Below, one piece after another: positions 9,044-21,520 of a DNA stretch of 64,000 bases (position 1 is the first letter of the stretch; each line of letters starts with the position of its first letter). Below the pieces are notes generated by a model. It saw only the letters and a program-made list of their open reading frames with translations, did no database searches and was not told the DNA's origin. Origin of the DNA: Schaalia dentiphila ATCC 17982 (GTDB lineage Bacteria > Actinomycetota > Actinomycetes > Actinomycetales > Actinomycetaceae); the NCBI RefSeq assembly GCF_000154225.1, contig NZ_DS264586.1, positions 774,527 to 838,526 on the forward strand, written 5' to 3'. The translations under genes were made by a program, and so were the position numbers.

Positions 9044-9223
9044 GTATCCACAGCTGTGCAAATCACTGTGGATCTCATCCGTCCACAGAGCGTGGATGAC
9101 AACAGTTATCCACAGGCTATGCGTATTTTTGCTTTCCGCATGCTGCTGCGGACCCAAAGTTGTAACTACAAAGCTGTGATTCTGTGATAGTTCTCCACAG
9201 GTTCATCCCCAGTCTGTGCATAA
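9044..9223. promoter_or_regulatory. DnaA-box cluster upstream of dnaA
   Basis: The rpmH–dnaA gap contains a perfect TTATCCACA at 9106–9114. Close variants are GTATCCACA 9044–9052, TGTGGATCT 9067–9075 (reverse), TTCTCCACA 9191–9199 and TGTGCATAA 9215–9223 (reverse). Weaker matches lie at 9079–9087. This is consistent with dnaA autoregulation and possibly one half of a split origin. Confidence 0.85.
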
Positions 9224-9319
9224 CATGTGCGCGGACTACACTTCGATAATGTACGAGCGTCACGCACATCACCGATTAGTCGTGACCGAACTCACCTGAA
9301 TTTGTGACCGGAGGTTGCC

Positions 9320-10750
9320 GTGGAGTCGGATTCCCTCACACGCGCGTGGGCTGCGGCCCTGGACGCAGTCCCCACCGACGAGCTGGGGCCCGTCGCCACG
9401 TCGATGCTGCGCTCGGCCCGTCCCCTCGGCGACATCGAAGGCACGATCCTCCTCGCCGTCCCCAACGATTTCACCAAGCAGTGGATTGAAGACAAGGCGC
9501 AATCGAAGCTGACGACCGCCCTGTCCGTGCACCTGGGCCGCACCGTCCGCATCGCCATCACCGTCGACCCCACGCTCGTGGTCGTCACGGAAGAAGAGGA
9601 ACCCACCCCCGCCGCGCCTGCGGACGCCCCGACCTCGTCGACCGATGAGGACGAGGAACACCACTCCCCCGCCCTCGTGACCGCGCCCACGGACTCCGGC
9701 CCGACCCACCTCAACCCGAAGTTCACCTTCGACACCTTCGTCATCGGCCCGTCGAACCGTTTCGCGCACGCCGCCGCGCTGGCAGCCTCTGAAACCCCGG
9801 GCACCGCCTTCAATCCCCTCTTTATCTACGGCGATTCCGGACTGGGCAAGACGCACCTGCTCCAAGCCATCGGCCACAACGCGCTGTCGATGATGCCCCA
9901 CCTGAAGGTCCGCTACGTCAACTCCGAAGAGTTCACGAACGAGTTCATCAACGCGATTCGACTCAATAAGACGGATAACTCCCAGGTCGAGGCCTTCCAC
10001 CGCCGCTACCGCGAGCTCGACATTCTCCTCATCGACGACATCCAGTTCATCGGCGACAAGGAACAGACGGTCGAAGGCTTCTTCCATACCTTTAATGCGC
10101 TGCACAGCGCCAACAAGCAAATCGTCCTGACCTCCGACCTGCCCCCCGCCCAGCTCAAAGGCTTCGAGGACCGCATGCGGTCGCGCTTCTCCTCGGGCCT
10201 GCTCGTCGACGTTCAGCCACCGGACCTGGAGACCCGCATCGCGATCCTACATAAGAAGGCGGACGCCGAGGGCCTCGAGGTGACCCCTGAAGTCTTCGAA
10301 TACGTGGCCTCGCGTATCTCCTCGAATATCCGTGAGCTGGAGGGCGCGCTCGTGCGCATCGGCGCATGGGCGTCGCTGTATCAGGAGCGCATCGACCTGA
10401 ACCTCGCGCAGATGATGCTCAAGGATTTCGTGTCCAACCCAGACGACAACGAGATCACCGTCAGCCTCATCATGAGCCAGTGCGCCGTCTACTTCGGCGT
10501 CACAATCGAGCAGATGGGTTCGTCGGAGCGCAGCCACAACGTCGTCGAGGCCCGCCAGATCGCCATGTACCTGTGCCGCGAGCTCACCGACCTGTCGCTG
10601 CCAAAGATCGGGCAGGCCTTCGGCCGCGACCATACGACGGTCATGCACGCGAACAAGAAGATCTCGAAGCTCATGAAGGAGAAGCGCGAGACCTTCAACC
10701 ACGTGTCGGAGCTTACAAATAGGATTAAGCAGAAGGCCAGGGAGTCGTGA
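9320..10750 (+). CDS. dnaA: Chromosomal replication initiator protein DnaA
   Basis: The 476-residue initiator starts at GTG with GGAGG 5 bp before it. Domain I is at about 1–85 and an acidic, Pro-rich domain II linker at about 90–135. Domain III is the AAA+ ATPase with Walker [10 protein letters not shown] (about 171), Walker [10 protein letters not shown] (about 235), and sensor and arginine-finger region near R-M-R-S-R-F. Domain IV binds DnaA boxes through the signature [10 protein letters not shown]. DnaA boxes flank the gene on both sides. Confidence 0.99.
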   Translation: MESDSLTRAWAAALDAVPTDELGPVATSMLRSARPLGDIEGTILLAVPNDFTKQWIEDKAQSKLTTALSVHLGRTVRIAITVDPTLVVVTEEEEPTPAAPADAPTSSTDEDEEHHSPALVTAPTDSGPTHLNPKFTFDTFVIGPSNRFAHAAALAASETPGTAFNPLFIYGDSGLGKTHLLQAIGHNALSMMPHLKVRYVNSEEFTNEFINAIRLNKTDNSQVEAFHRRYRELDILLIDDIQFIGDKEQTVEGFFHTFNALHSANKQIVLTSDLPPAQLKGFEDRMRSRFSSGLLVDVQPPDLETRIAILHKKADAEGLEVTPEVFEYVASRISSNIRELEGALVRIGAWASLYQERIDLNLAQMMLKDFVSNPDDNEITVSLIMSQCAVYFGVTIEQMGSSERSHNVVEARQIAMYLCRELTDLSLPKIGQAFGRDHTTVMHANKKISKLMKEKRETFNHVSELTNRIKQKARES

Positions 10751-10801
10751 AAATGGCGCGGGCGCTGACGAAAATCGGCGCCCGCACGAGATTCACAGGA
10801 G

Positions 10802-10979
10802 TTGTGCACAGCTGGTGGACGAATACGCGTCGGCTGTGGAGAAAAGGGCCTTGCCTGTGGATCTCAAAAAGTTGTCATTTGCTTCGTGCACAGGTGGTCG
10901 TGACACATCCACAGCCTCGTCCCGGAATGACATCACAGAGATTTGACTGAAATTCCAACGCATAAGGGAGTTATCCACA
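10802..10979. promoter_or_regulatory. oriC: Probable oriC: DnaA-box cluster between dnaA and dnaN
   Basis: The 409-bp dnaA–dnaN gap carries a perfect TTATCCACA at 10971–10979. Variants are TTGTGCACA 10802–10810, TGTGGAGAA 10835–10843 and TGTGGATCT 10856–10864 (both reverse), TCGTGCACA 10884–10892 and ACATCCACA 10905–10913. A short A/T run follows at 11017–11032, next to the dnaN promoter region. In Streptomyces and Mycobacterium the functional origin lies in this gap, so this is the preferred oriC. The position of the unwinding element is inferred. Confidence 0.85.
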
Positions 10980-11159
10980 GAACTCACAGACCTTATGATG
11001 GAGGGGACAGTCACATGACAAATTTTTTTCACAGGCCTCCGCACAACAACGTCGCCACCGACGCAACGCGATGGCGCACGCAAGGCAAATTTCCTGCCCC
11101 ACGTGGGCACACTTGTGGGTAAAGTAGTGTCCGATCCGTTTTGTGTTTTGGAGGCAGCT

Positions 11160-12296
11160 ATGAAGTTCACCGTCGCCCGCGATGTTCTGGCCGAAGCCGT
11201 ATCGTGGACCGCCCGCGCGCTCCCCGTGCGTCCGGCCTCGCCGATCCTGGCCGGCGTGCGCATCAAGGCCGAAGGCGACGAGCTGACCCTGTCCTCCTTC
11301 GATTACGAGGTCTCCGCGAACTCGCACATTCCCGCGACCGTCGACGAGGCCGGCGAGGTCCTGGTCTCCGGTCGTCTGCTCGCCGACATCTCCAAGTCGC
11401 TGCCCTCCAAGCCCGTCTCCGTCGAGCTCGATGGCCAGAAGGTGAACCTGGTCTGCGGCTCCTCGCACTTCACGCTCGCGGTCATGCCCCTCGACGAGTA
11501 CCCGCTGCTGCCCTCGCAGCCCACGGGAGTCGGCGCGATCGATTCCTCGACACTGTCGCAGGCCGTGTCCCAGGTGTCGATCGCCGCGTCGCGCGACGAC
11601 ACGCTGCCCCTGCTGACGGGCGTGCGCATCGAGATCAACGGCCCTGCGATCACGCTTCTGGCTACCGACCGCTACCGTCTCGCCATGCGCGAGCTCGACT
11701 GGGAGCCCACCGACACCTCGATCGAGGAGGTCGCCCTGGTCAAGGCCCGCATCCTTCAGGACGTCGCTAAGTCGATGACTTCTGGTGCCAAGGTCGAGGT
11801 CGGCCTGTCCGGCGAGTCCCAGCCCGGCGCCTCGTCCCTCATCGGCTTCACCGCCCAGGGCCGCCGCACGACCTCGACCCTCATGGACGGCGACTACCCC
11901 GCCGTGCGCCGACTCTTCCCCGATACGACGCCGATCCAGGCCGTCGTCGATCGCCACGCCCTGCTCGAGGCTGTTAAGCGTATGTCGCTGGTCGCCGAGC
12001 GCAAGACCTCCGTGCGCCTGGCCTTCACCGAGGGCCAGCTGGTCCTCGAGGCCGGCCAGGGCGACAACGCCCAGGCCTCCGAAGCCATCGAGGCGACCCT
12101 GAACGGTGACGACATCTCGACCGCGTTCAACCCGCAGTTCCTCATCGACGGCTTGCAGGTCCTGGACACCGACTACGTGCGCTTCGGCTTCACGCACCCC
12201 ACAAAGCCGGCCGTCATCACGGGCCAGAAGAAGGCCGACGAGGGCGAGGTCACGCAGTTCCGCTACCTGCTGATGCCCATCCGCTTCGGCATCTGA
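11160..12296 (+). CDS. dnaN: DNA polymerase III sliding clamp (beta subunit)
   Basis: The 378-residue clamp begins M-K-F-T-V-A-R-D-V-L at 11160 with GGAGG 5 bp upstream. An in-frame extension to 11103 lacks a ribosome-binding site and does not fit the family start. Three repeated clamp folds of about 120 residues follow, and the C-terminus Y-L-L-M-P-I-R matches the conserved clamp end near the hydrophobic pocket for polymerase and other partners. recF starts 1 bp after the stop. Confidence 0.98.
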   Translation: MKFTVARDVLAEAVSWTARALPVRPASPILAGVRIKAEGDELTLSSFDYEVSANSHIPATVDEAGEVLVSGRLLADISKSLPSKPVSVELDGQKVNLVCGSSHFTLAVMPLDEYPLLPSQPTGVGAIDSSTLSQAVSQVSIAASRDDTLPLLTGVRIEINGPAITLLATDRYRLAMRELDWEPTDTSIEEVALVKARILQDVAKSMTSGAKVEVGLSGESQPGASSLIGFTAQGRRTTSTLMDGDYPAVRRLFPDTTPIQAVVDRHALLEAVKRMSLVAERKTSVRLAFTEGQLVLEAGQGDNAQASEAIEATLNGDDISTAFNPQFLIDGLQVLDTDYVRFGFTHPTKPAVITGQKKADEGEVTQFRYLLMPIRFGI

Positions 12297-12297
12297 C

Positions 12298-13494
12298 GTG
12301 CGCGTCTCCCACCTGGCCCTCGACGACTTCCGCTCCTGGAAGCACGGGGTCGTTGAGCTGCCCGAGGGCCCCACGGTCCTCGTGGGTGCGAACGGCCAGG
12401 GAAAGACGAACCTCGTCGAGGCGCTCGCCTACCTGTCCACGTTTTCGTCGCACAGGGTCGGCGCGGAGGGTGCCCTCGTGCGCATCCCCATCGACGAGGC
12501 CGAGGCCGCCCCGGGTGGTGCCGTCATCCGCGCGCGGGTCGTGACCTTCGGTCGCGAGCAAGTCATCGAGCTGGAAATCGTGCGCGGGAAGGCCAATCGC
12601 GCGCGCATCAACCGCGCGCAGGTCAAGCCCCGCGAGATTCTGGGCATCGTGCGCACGGTCGTATTCGCCCCCGAGGATCTGTCACTCGTGCGCGGCGACC
12701 CGTCGGTGCGCCGATCCTTCCTGGACGACCTAGCCACGCAGCTCTCCCCCATTCACGCCTCCGTGCGCTCCGACTTCGATCGGGTCGCGCGCCAGCGTGC
12801 GGCGCTCATGAAGGCCGCCCAGGCCTCGCTCCGCCGCGGCCAGTCCCCCGACCTGTCGACCCTCGAGATCTGGGACCAGCAGTTCGCCGCCCTCTCCGCG
12901 CGCATCACGGCGACGCGAGCATCCATCGTATCGCGCCTGGAAGAGCCGGCCGCGCGCTCCTACGACGACGTCGCCGACTCCCCGCGCCACCTGCACCTCG
13001 CCTTCGATGCCTCGGTCGACCGCGTCATCGGCACCGACCCCGACAACCCGGCCAGCGCCGACCTCACCGACGTGGACGCTCAGACCGAGCGCATGCTCGC
13101 GGCCCTCGCGTCAGTACGAGAGAAGGAAACCGAACGCGGCGTTAACCTCGCCGGCGCACACCGCGACGACCTGGCCCTCAGCCTCGGCGCGATGCCCGTC
13201 AAGGGCTACGCCTCGCACGGCGAATCATGGTCGGTCGCCCTCGCGCTGCGCCTCGGAGCCTTCGAGCTGCTCAGCGACGACGGCGACACTCCGATCCTTA
13301 TCCTCGACGACGTCTTCGCCGAACTCGACTCCTCGCGCCGTGAGGGCCTCGCCGCCCTCGCCTCGAAGGCAGAGCAGATCATCGTCACCTGCGCGGTCGC
13401 CGGCGATCTGCCCGCCTCCCTCGACCACCACGCCCTGCACGTGCGCCTCGACCCCGAGCGCGGCACCGTCATCGACGAGGCCGACGATGAGTGA
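12298..13494 (+). CDS. recF: DNA replication/repair protein RecF
   Basis: The 398-residue SMC-like ATPase loads RecA at gaps together with RecO and RecR. Walker A is G-A-N-G-Q-G-K-T-N-L (about 31–40). The ABC signature region lies around Y-A-S-H-G-E-S-W-S-V (about 304), and Walker B is I-L-I-L-D-D-V-F-A-E-L-D (about 333–344). The GTG start lies 1 bp after the dnaN stop. The last 8 bp overlap the start of dciA. Confidence 0.97.
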   Translation: MRVSHLALDDFRSWKHGVVELPEGPTVLVGANGQGKTNLVEALAYLSTFSSHRVGAEGALVRIPIDEAEAAPGGAVIRARVVTFGREQVIELEIVRGKANRARINRAQVKPREILGIVRTVVFAPEDLSLVRGDPSVRRSFLDDLATQLSPIHASVRSDFDRVARQRAALMKAAQASLRRGQSPDLSTLEIWDQQFAALSARITATRASIVSRLEEPAARSYDDVADSPRHLHLAFDASVDRVIGTDPDNPASADLTDVDAQTERMLAALASVREKETERGVNLAGAHRDDLALSLGAMPVKGYASHGESWSVALALRLGAFELLSDDGDTPILILDDVFAELDSSRREGLAALASKAEQIIVTCAVAGDLPASLDHHALHVRLDPERGTVIDEADDE

Positions 13495-14275
13495 GCGCGA
13501 GGACATGGCCGCCGACGAGCTGAGCGGAGCTGTGGCCCCCGGCGAAGAAACTGACGCCGACGAGTTCGTCGTCCGCGCCCTCGAGCGAGCCCAGAGCGTC
13601 GCCCGCACGCACGGCTATACGAGGTCCACCCTGCCCTCGTGGGGCCTCGACGAAACACGTCCCCGCCGCAGCCTCGACGGATCCAGCGAATACGCGGCCA
13701 TCGAAACCGACGGATTCGGCCGCCTTGCAGACGAGAAGAGCGTCGCTGCGCGCGCCGCAGCCCGAGCCGCCGCCTACCGCCACGGAGGCGGGATCGAAGC
13801 CCCGGCCTCGTCGACAGAAGAAGACCCCGAGGGCGACCTCGCGGCCCTGCGCCAGGCCCTGGAGGGAACCGGCGCCTCGTGGAGCCGCGCCCCCGGCCTG
13901 GCAGCCATGCGCCCGCGCTACCGCAGGGCCAACTCCCTGGGCGCCATCCTGGCGCGCACGATCAAAACCCGAGAATGGGACACCCCCACCAAGATGGGGT
14001 CAATCATGGCGAAATGGCGCGACATCGTCGGCCCACAAGTCGCCGAACACGCCCGCATCGAGACCTTTGAGGGGCACCGCCTGGTCGTGCGCACCGACTC
14101 CACCGCCTGGGCCAAACAGCTCCAGCTGCTCCTACCCACCATCGAGCGGCGCATCGCCGAAGAGGTAGGATCAGGCGTCGTCGAGCAGGTCATCATCCGA
14201 GGACCCGTCGCCCCCTCGTGGCGCAAAGGCCCCTACGTCGTGCGCGGCCGAGGCCCGCGCGCCGACTACGGGTGA
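13487..14275 (+). CDS. dciA: DUF721/DciA-type helicase-loading protein
   Basis: The 262-residue protein starts at the ATG overlapping the recF stop (ATGAGTGA). A frame running further upstream lies inside recF and is not used. The C-terminal half (about 155–250) is the DUF721 domain with K-M-G-S-I-M-A-K-W-R-D-I-V-G and the L-V-V-R-T-D-S-T-A-W-A strand pattern. DciA proteins replace DnaC as the DnaB loader in most bacteria, and in Actinobacteria the gene sits after recF. The first 150 residues are charged and probably disordered. Confidence 0.9.
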   Translation: MSEREDMAADELSGAVAPGEETDADEFVVRALERAQSVARTHGYTRSTLPSWGLDETRPRRSLDGSSEYAAIETDGFGRLADEKSVAARAAARAAAYRHGGGIEAPASSTEEDPEGDLAALRQALEGTGASWSRAPGLAAMRPRYRRANSLGAILARTIKTREWDTPTKMGSIMAKWRDIVGPQVAEHARIETFEGHRLVVRTDSTAWAKQLQLLLPTIERRIAEEVGSGVVEQVIIRGPVAPSWRKGPYVVRGRGPRADYG

Positions 14276-14374
14276 CAGCGCCGGGAACGTCTGCGTCCAA
14301 ATGTGTTTCTGACCGCGCGGTCTCTGATACGCTGTTCCGTTAGCCCGCGTGTGAGGGCTTGTTAAGGAGACATC

Positions 14375-15274
14375 ATGAGCAATCCATTCGCCAGGAACGA
14401 AGGAAGTACCCCGGGATTTGGCCAGCAGGGCGGATACCCCGGCGGAGCCCAGGGCGGATACCAGCAGGGATACGGCCAGCAGGGTGGGTACGCCCCCGGC
14501 CAGTACCAGGGTGGATTCCCTCAGGGTGCACCCCAGCAGGGATACGGCCAGTGGAACCCGCAGGGTGGCTACGGCGAGCAGGGTGGCTTCCCCCAGGGCG
14601 CGCCCCAGCAGGGCAGCAAGTCCAAGACGCCGCTCATCATCGGCATCATCGCGGCTGTCGTCGTCATTGCGATCGTCGTCGGTGTCGTCATCTGGGCGAT
14701 GTCGGGATCTGACTCCGATGATTCTTCGAACACCTCCACCCCGGCACCCGGCACCTCCGCCCCGGCGAACCCGGGGAATGGCAGCGCAAACCCGGCAAAC
14801 CCCGCGCCCGGCAACCCACAGGCGCCGAACAACACCAACCCGTCCGCCGCACCCACGCAGGGAAACGGAACGGGAGCCAACGGCTTGCTCAGCATGTTTA
14901 CGCAAGACACCAATTGCCTCTACGAGATGACCGACATCTCCTACGGGCCCAAGGCCGACAACAACGAGCAGACTCTCAAATACACCTTCAATGTCACCAA
15001 CAAGGGAAGCGCCTCGAGATCCTGCAGTCTGATGCCGCTGCCCTACCAGAACAACGATCAGCTCGGCACGCCTAACTTCTTCATGACTCAGAAGCCCGAC
15101 GACTTTGAGTATGTGCCTGGCGCTAGCGGGGTTCCCGCCGGACAGACGCAACAAGTCGTCGTCTACCGGGTCATTGAGAATAAGAGGGACCCCATCGAGT
15201 TCCGCGACCCGAGCTGGCCCCTCCTTCAGGGCCAGGGCAAGGATTACCAAAAGTGGACCTGGCAGCCGAAGTAA
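14375..15274 (+). CDS. Gly/Gln-rich single-pass membrane protein with C-terminal extracellular domain
   Basis: No specific family is assigned to this 299-residue protein. Residues 1–85 are a low-complexity repeat of G-G-Y, Q-Q-G and P-Q-G units. A strong transmembrane helix follows at about 88–110 (I-I-G-I-I-A-A-V-V-V-I). Then comes an Asn/Pro/Ala-rich stalk (about 120–170) and a compact domain (about 175–299) whose spacing of N-V-T-N-K-G and V-P-A-G-Q-T-Q-Q-V-V-V resembles DUF4352/telokin-like extracellular domains. AAGGAGA precedes the ATG. It sits alone between dciA and gyrB and ends before a strong hairpin. Confidence 0.75.
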   Translation: MSNPFARNEGSTPGFGQQGGYPGGAQGGYQQGYGQQGGYAPGQYQGGFPQGAPQQGYGQWNPQGGYGEQGGFPQGAPQQGSKSKTPLIIGIIAAVVVIAIVVGVVIWAMSGSDSDDSSNTSTPAPGTSAPANPGNGSANPANPAPGNPQAPNNTNPSAAPTQGNGTGANGLLSMFTQDTNCLYEMTDISYGPKADNNEQTLKYTFNVTNKGSASRSCSLMPLPYQNNDQLGTPNFFMTQKPDDFEYVPGASGVPAGQTQQVVVYRVIENKRDPIEFRDPSWPLLQGQGKDYQKWTWQPK

Positions 15275-15373
15275 TCCACTGATCAGGCGTCGCGCACGCA
15301 TCCGCTCAGAGCTCTGTATCAGCATCGTACGGGGCATCCTGGCGCGCGAATCGTCGCTGCTGAAGAGTGAGTG

Positions 15374-15409
15374 ACGGGGCCGCCCTCCCAGCCGGGAGGG
15401 CGGCCCCGT
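15374..15409. terminator. Long GC-rich terminator hairpin before gyrB
   Basis: A 16-bp perfect stem (15374–15389 with 15394–15409) has a 4-nt AGCC loop and no T-tract. It isolates gyrB from the upstream gene. Confidence 0.7.
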
Positions 15410-15527
15410 GCATCCCAGCCGCAACCACAATCGGCATGTGACTGATCACAGTCGACTTTTCGTTGGAATCACGCAGTTTGTAAAGTAACCCTGCGATCCT
15501 GTCAATCCCGGGAACAAGCGCCACTTT

Positions 15528-15536
15528 TGGTAGAAT
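15528..15536 (+). promoter_or_regulatory. Candidate extended -10 promoter for gyrB
   Basis: TGGTAGAAT is an extended -10 (TGnTAGAAT) about 46 bp before the gyrB start, in the most A/T-rich part of the gap. No convincing -35 is seen, as expected for extended -10 promoters. Confidence 0.45.
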
Positions 15537-15581
15537 CTACAAGGTTAAACATCTATTTTCGCGCACTGCGAGGGGAGCCAC

Positions 15582-17606
15582 GTGGCTGACAACGAGAAGA
15601 ACGCCGAAGGCGAGCAGTCCTACGGCGCATCGGACATCACCGTCCTCGAGGGCTTGGAAGCCGTCCGCAAGCGCCCGGGCATGTACATCGGATCCACCGG
15701 CGAACGCGGCCTACACCACCTGGTGTACGAGGTCGTTGACAACTCCGTCGACGAGGCCCTGGCCGGCTATGCCGACCACATCGAGGTCACGATCCAGGAA
15801 GACGGCGGCATCAAGGTCGTTGACAACGGTCGAGGCATCCCGGTCGACGAGCACCCCACCGAGCACAAGCCCACTGTCGAGGTCGTCATGACGATCCTGC
15901 ACGCCGGCGGCAAGTTCGGCGGCGGCGGCTACGCCGTCTCGGGCGGCCTGCACGGCGTCGGCATTTCTGTCGTCAACGCCCTGTCCACCCGCGTGAACAC
16001 CGAGATCCGCCGGCAGGGCTACGTGTGGCGCATGTCGTTCGCAAACGGCGGCACCCCCATCACCCCCCTTGAGCGCGGCGAAGAAACCGACGAGACCGGC
16101 ACCACCCAGGTCTTCTACCCGGACCCCGAGATCTTCGAGACCGTCGAATTCGACTTCGAGACCCTGCGTCAGCGCTTCCAGCAGATGGCCTTCCTCAACA
16201 AGGGCCTGCGCATCACCCTGACCGACGAACGCGAGTTCGCCACCGCCGAAGGCGACGAGATCGCCGGCGGCGAGGAGGCCTTGGACAAGAAGACCAAGGG
16301 CCACCGCACCGTCTCCTACTGCTACGAGCACGGCCTGCGTGACTACGTCGAATACCTCGACTCCGCCAAGAAGTCCGAGACGATCAACAACGAGATCATT
16401 GACTTCGAAGCAGAAAACGACGAAGGCACCATGAGCGTGGAAATCGCCATGCAGTGGACCACCGCCTACTCCTCGTCCGTCCACACCTTCGCCAACACCA
16501 TCAACACGACCGAAGGTGGCATGCACGAGGAGGGCTTCCGCACCGCGCTGACCTCCCTCGTCAACCGCTACGGCCGCGAAAAGGGCATCATCCGCGACAA
16601 GGACGACAACCTCACCGGTGACGACGTCCGCGAAGGCCTGACCGCCGTCATCTCGATCAAGCTCACCGAGCCCCAGTTCGAGGGCCAGACGAAGACGAAG
16701 CTCGGCAACACCGAAGCCCGCACCTTCGTTGCCCAGCAGGTCTACTCCAAGCTCACCGACTGGTTCGACGCCCACCCCGCTGACGCCAAGGCCATCATCA
16801 ACAAGGGCCAGGCCGCCCAGGCCGCCCGCGTCGCCGCCCGCAAGGCCCGCGAGGCCACCCGCCGCAAGGGCGTCCTCGAGTCGGCTTCGATGCCCGGCAA
16901 GCTGCGCGACTGCTCCTCGCGCACTCCCTCCGAGTGCGAAATCTTCATCGTCGAGGGCGACTCCGCTGGCGGCTCCGCCGTCGGCGGCCGCGACCCCGAG
17001 CGTCAGGCGATCCTGCCGATCCGCGGCAAGATCCTCAACGTCGAAAAGGCGCGCCTGGACCGAGCCCTGTCCTCGGACACCATCCGCTCCCTCATCACCG
17101 CCTTCGGCACCGGCATCGGCGAAGACTTCGACATCTCGAAGCTGCGCTACGGCAAGATCGTCATCATGGCGGACGCCGACGTCGACGGCCAGCACATCGC
17201 CACGCTGCTGCTGACCCTCCTCTTCCGCTATATGCGACCCCTCATCGAGGGCGGCCACACCTTCATCGCCATGCCCCCGCTGTACCGAATCAAGTGGACC
17301 AACGCCGAGCACGAATTCGCATACTCCGACAAGGAACGCGACGAACTGCTTGCCGCCGGCTCCGCCGCGAACCGCCGCCTTCCCAAGGAAGGCGGCATCC
17401 AGCGCTACAAGGGTCTGGGCGAGATGAACGACCACGAACTGTGGGAGACCACCATGGATCCGGCCAGCCGAATCCTCAAGCAGGTCACCCTTGACGAGGC
17501 CGCAGACGCCGACGAGACCTTCACGATCCTCATGGGCGACGACGTCGACCGACGCCGCACGTTCATCCAGCGCAACGCCACCGACGTGCGCTTCCTCGAC
17601 ATCTGA
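15582..17606 (+). CDS. gyrB: DNA gyrase subunit B
   Basis: The 674-residue ATPase subunit starts at GTG after GGGGAG. The GHKL ATPase domain carries [10 protein letters not shown] (about 49) and the G-G-L-H-G-V-G lid (about 124). The transducer domain follows, then the Toprim domain with E-G-D-S-A-G-G-S-A (about 459) and D-A-D-V-D-G-Q-H. The C-terminal Y-K-G-L-G-E-M-N (about 608) is diagnostic of GyrB. The 75-bp gap to gyrA suggests one transcript. It introduces negative supercoils together with GyrA. Confidence 0.99.
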   Translation: MADNEKNAEGEQSYGASDITVLEGLEAVRKRPGMYIGSTGERGLHHLVYEVVDNSVDEALAGYADHIEVTIQEDGGIKVVDNGRGIPVDEHPTEHKPTVEVVMTILHAGGKFGGGGYAVSGGLHGVGISVVNALSTRVNTEIRRQGYVWRMSFANGGTPITPLERGEETDETGTTQVFYPDPEIFETVEFDFETLRQRFQQMAFLNKGLRITLTDEREFATAEGDEIAGGEEALDKKTKGHRTVSYCYEHGLRDYVEYLDSAKKSETINNEIIDFEAENDEGTMSVEIAMQWTTAYSSSVHTFANTINTTEGGMHEEGFRTALTSLVNRYGREKGIIRDKDDNLTGDDVREGLTAVISIKLTEPQFEGQTKTKLGNTEARTFVAQQVYSKLTDWFDAHPADAKAIINKGQAAQAARVAARKAREATRRKGVLESASMPGKLRDCSSRTPSECEIFIVEGDSAGGSAVGGRDPERQAILPIRGKILNVEKARLDRALSSDTIRSLITAFGTGIGEDFDISKLRYGKIVIMADADVDGQHIATLLLTLLFRYMRPLIEGGHTFIAMPPLYRIKWTNAEHEFAYSDKERDELLAAGSAANRRLPKEGGIQRYKGLGEMNDHELWETTMDPASRILKQVTLDEAADADETFTILMGDDVDRRRTFIQRNATDVRFLDI

Positions 17607-17681
17607 CATCACCCACGACCAGCCCAGCCCCAGCCTCGTACCGGGCGGGCCTGATCGAGCAGAAACAACGTAAGGAAAAAC

Positions 17682-20285
<2,604 letters not shown>

Positions 20286-20290
20286 CGCAT

Positions 20291-20326
20291 GATCACGGGA
20301 CGAGGCCCCCGCCTCGTCCCGTGATC
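20291..20326 (+). terminator. Terminator hairpin after gyrA
   Basis: A 16-bp perfect stem (20291–20306 with 20311–20326) with a CCCC loop lies 5 bp past the gyrA stop. The DUF3566 gene therefore probably has its own promoter in 20327–20412. Confidence 0.75.
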
Positions 20327-20412
20327 AATCTGCCAAAGCGGCGCGGAACCAGCGCCGGTGCCAGGCGATGCGGTAGCCTGGCAGGTAGGAAGTGCGACCT
20401 GGAAGGAAACCC

Positions 20413-20805
20413 ATGAGCGACCACGTCTCGAGCACCCGCAGCGACGCTCCCCGCCGAGTTGACCTGGCCATCGCGCGCATCGACGCGTGGACCGTCATGA
20501 AGGTGGCGTTCCTGCTGTCCGTCGCCCTGGGTATCGCAATGGTCGTCGCCACGATCGTCCTGTGGCTCATGGTCGACGCCATGCACGTCTTCAGCCAGCT
20601 TGAGGAATTCCTCAAGACCATGGGCGCCGGCCGCTACGCGGACCTCCTGGACTATGCTCGCCTGCCGCGGGTCATCTCCTACGCGACCATCGTCGCGGTC
20701 ATCAACGTCGTTCTGCTCACCGCCCTGTCGACGCTGGGAGCCATGCTCTACAACGTCGTCGCCTCGCTGGTGGGTGGCGTCAAGGTGTCCCTCATGGATG
20801 AGTGA
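20413..20805 (+). CDS. DUF3566 membrane protein
   Basis: The 130-residue protein belongs to the DUF3566 family that follows gyrA in many Actinobacteria. It has two transmembrane helices at about 33–60 (M-K-V-A-F-L-L-S-V-A-L) and 95–120 (V-I-N-V-V-L-L-T-A-L-S-T-L-G-A), and the conserved arginine-rich start R-R-V-D-L-A-I-A-R-I-D. The ATG at 20413 is preferred because GGAAGGAAA lies just upstream. An in-frame extension to 20392 has no such signal. Function is unknown. Confidence 0.9.
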   Translation: MSDHVSSTRSDAPRRVDLAIARIDAWTVMKVAFLLSVALGIAMVVATIVLWLMVDAMHVFSQLEEFLKTMGAGRYADLLDYARLPRVISYATIVAVINVVLLTALSTLGAMLYNVVASLVGGVKVSLMDE

Positions 20806-21246
20806 GGGCACTCGCCCAAAGGGGTCGGCTGATGCCGGCTCCTTTTGCTATGCCCTGCGTCGGTTATCGCGCTGCTTTGTGGGGCCCGGCCGCTGTGTGT
20901 GCCGGTGGGCGGCGGCCCGCCCGCGAGATCGCCACACGCGAGCCTGACGGCTCGGAGTGGTCGATCTCGAGGCCCGCCCTGGCCCTGCCGCCACCCACCG
21001 GCACCGCGGCCAGGCCCCCGCCGCCCACGGCCGCCGCAGCCTGGCTCATTTCATATCCGGGCCACTGCACCCTCATTGGCGAGTCCACACCCAATTTCGC
21101 ACGTAATTCCCCTGGGGCTGTTTTAGGTTTTGAATCATGATCGTTGGTATTTCAACGTTTCTGGGTGCAGTTGAGGGATAGCTTCGATCGAATTACGTGC
21201 GAGTTATCTGAGGAGCGGGCATGTGGCTGCGCGCGGAGCGGATGTC

Positions 21247-21493
21247 TGAAACCGGCATCGCCTTTGTGGGCCGTTGAGGTGGGCCCGTTGAAACCGTCAT
21301 CGCCTTTGTGGGCCGTTGAGGTGGGCCCGTTGAAACCGTCATCGCCTTTGCGGGTGAGAAATCGGTGTTTTTAGCGTGTTTTTCGGTTGCAGAGGTGTTG
21401 TCGGTTTCAATGGCTGCTGTTGAGGGCTGAGCAGTGGTGATGGCGGTTTCACGTTGGTCTGCATCAGCGGTCGCAGAGGTGATGGTGGTTTCA
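21247..21493. repeat. Mirror-symmetric 3+3 array, unit 1, 42-bp period (copy A)
   Basis: The unit core is TGAAACCGTCATCGCC. Direct copies have TGAAACC at 21247, 21289 and 21331. Inverted copies end at 21409, 21451 and 21493. Each step is exactly 42 bp and each direct/inverted pair is centred on 21370. Copy C has the same unit at 51829 and 51871 (direct) and ending at 51949, 51991 and 52033 (inverted), again with 42-bp steps and centred on 51910. Confidence 0.9.
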
Positions 21494-21520
21494 CAGTTGC
21501 CACGTGGCTGTGTCCTGTGT

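Noticed and set aside
6601..9099. Plus-strand frame of 832 codons over jag–yidC–yidD–rnpA–rpmH
   Set aside because: It is antisense to a well-identified operon, is low-complexity Gly/Leu/Asp-rich, and has no motif.
11103..11159. Upstream in-frame start for dnaN
   Set aside because: There is no ribosome-binding site, while GGAGG precedes the ATG at 11160, which gives the normal clamp N-terminus.
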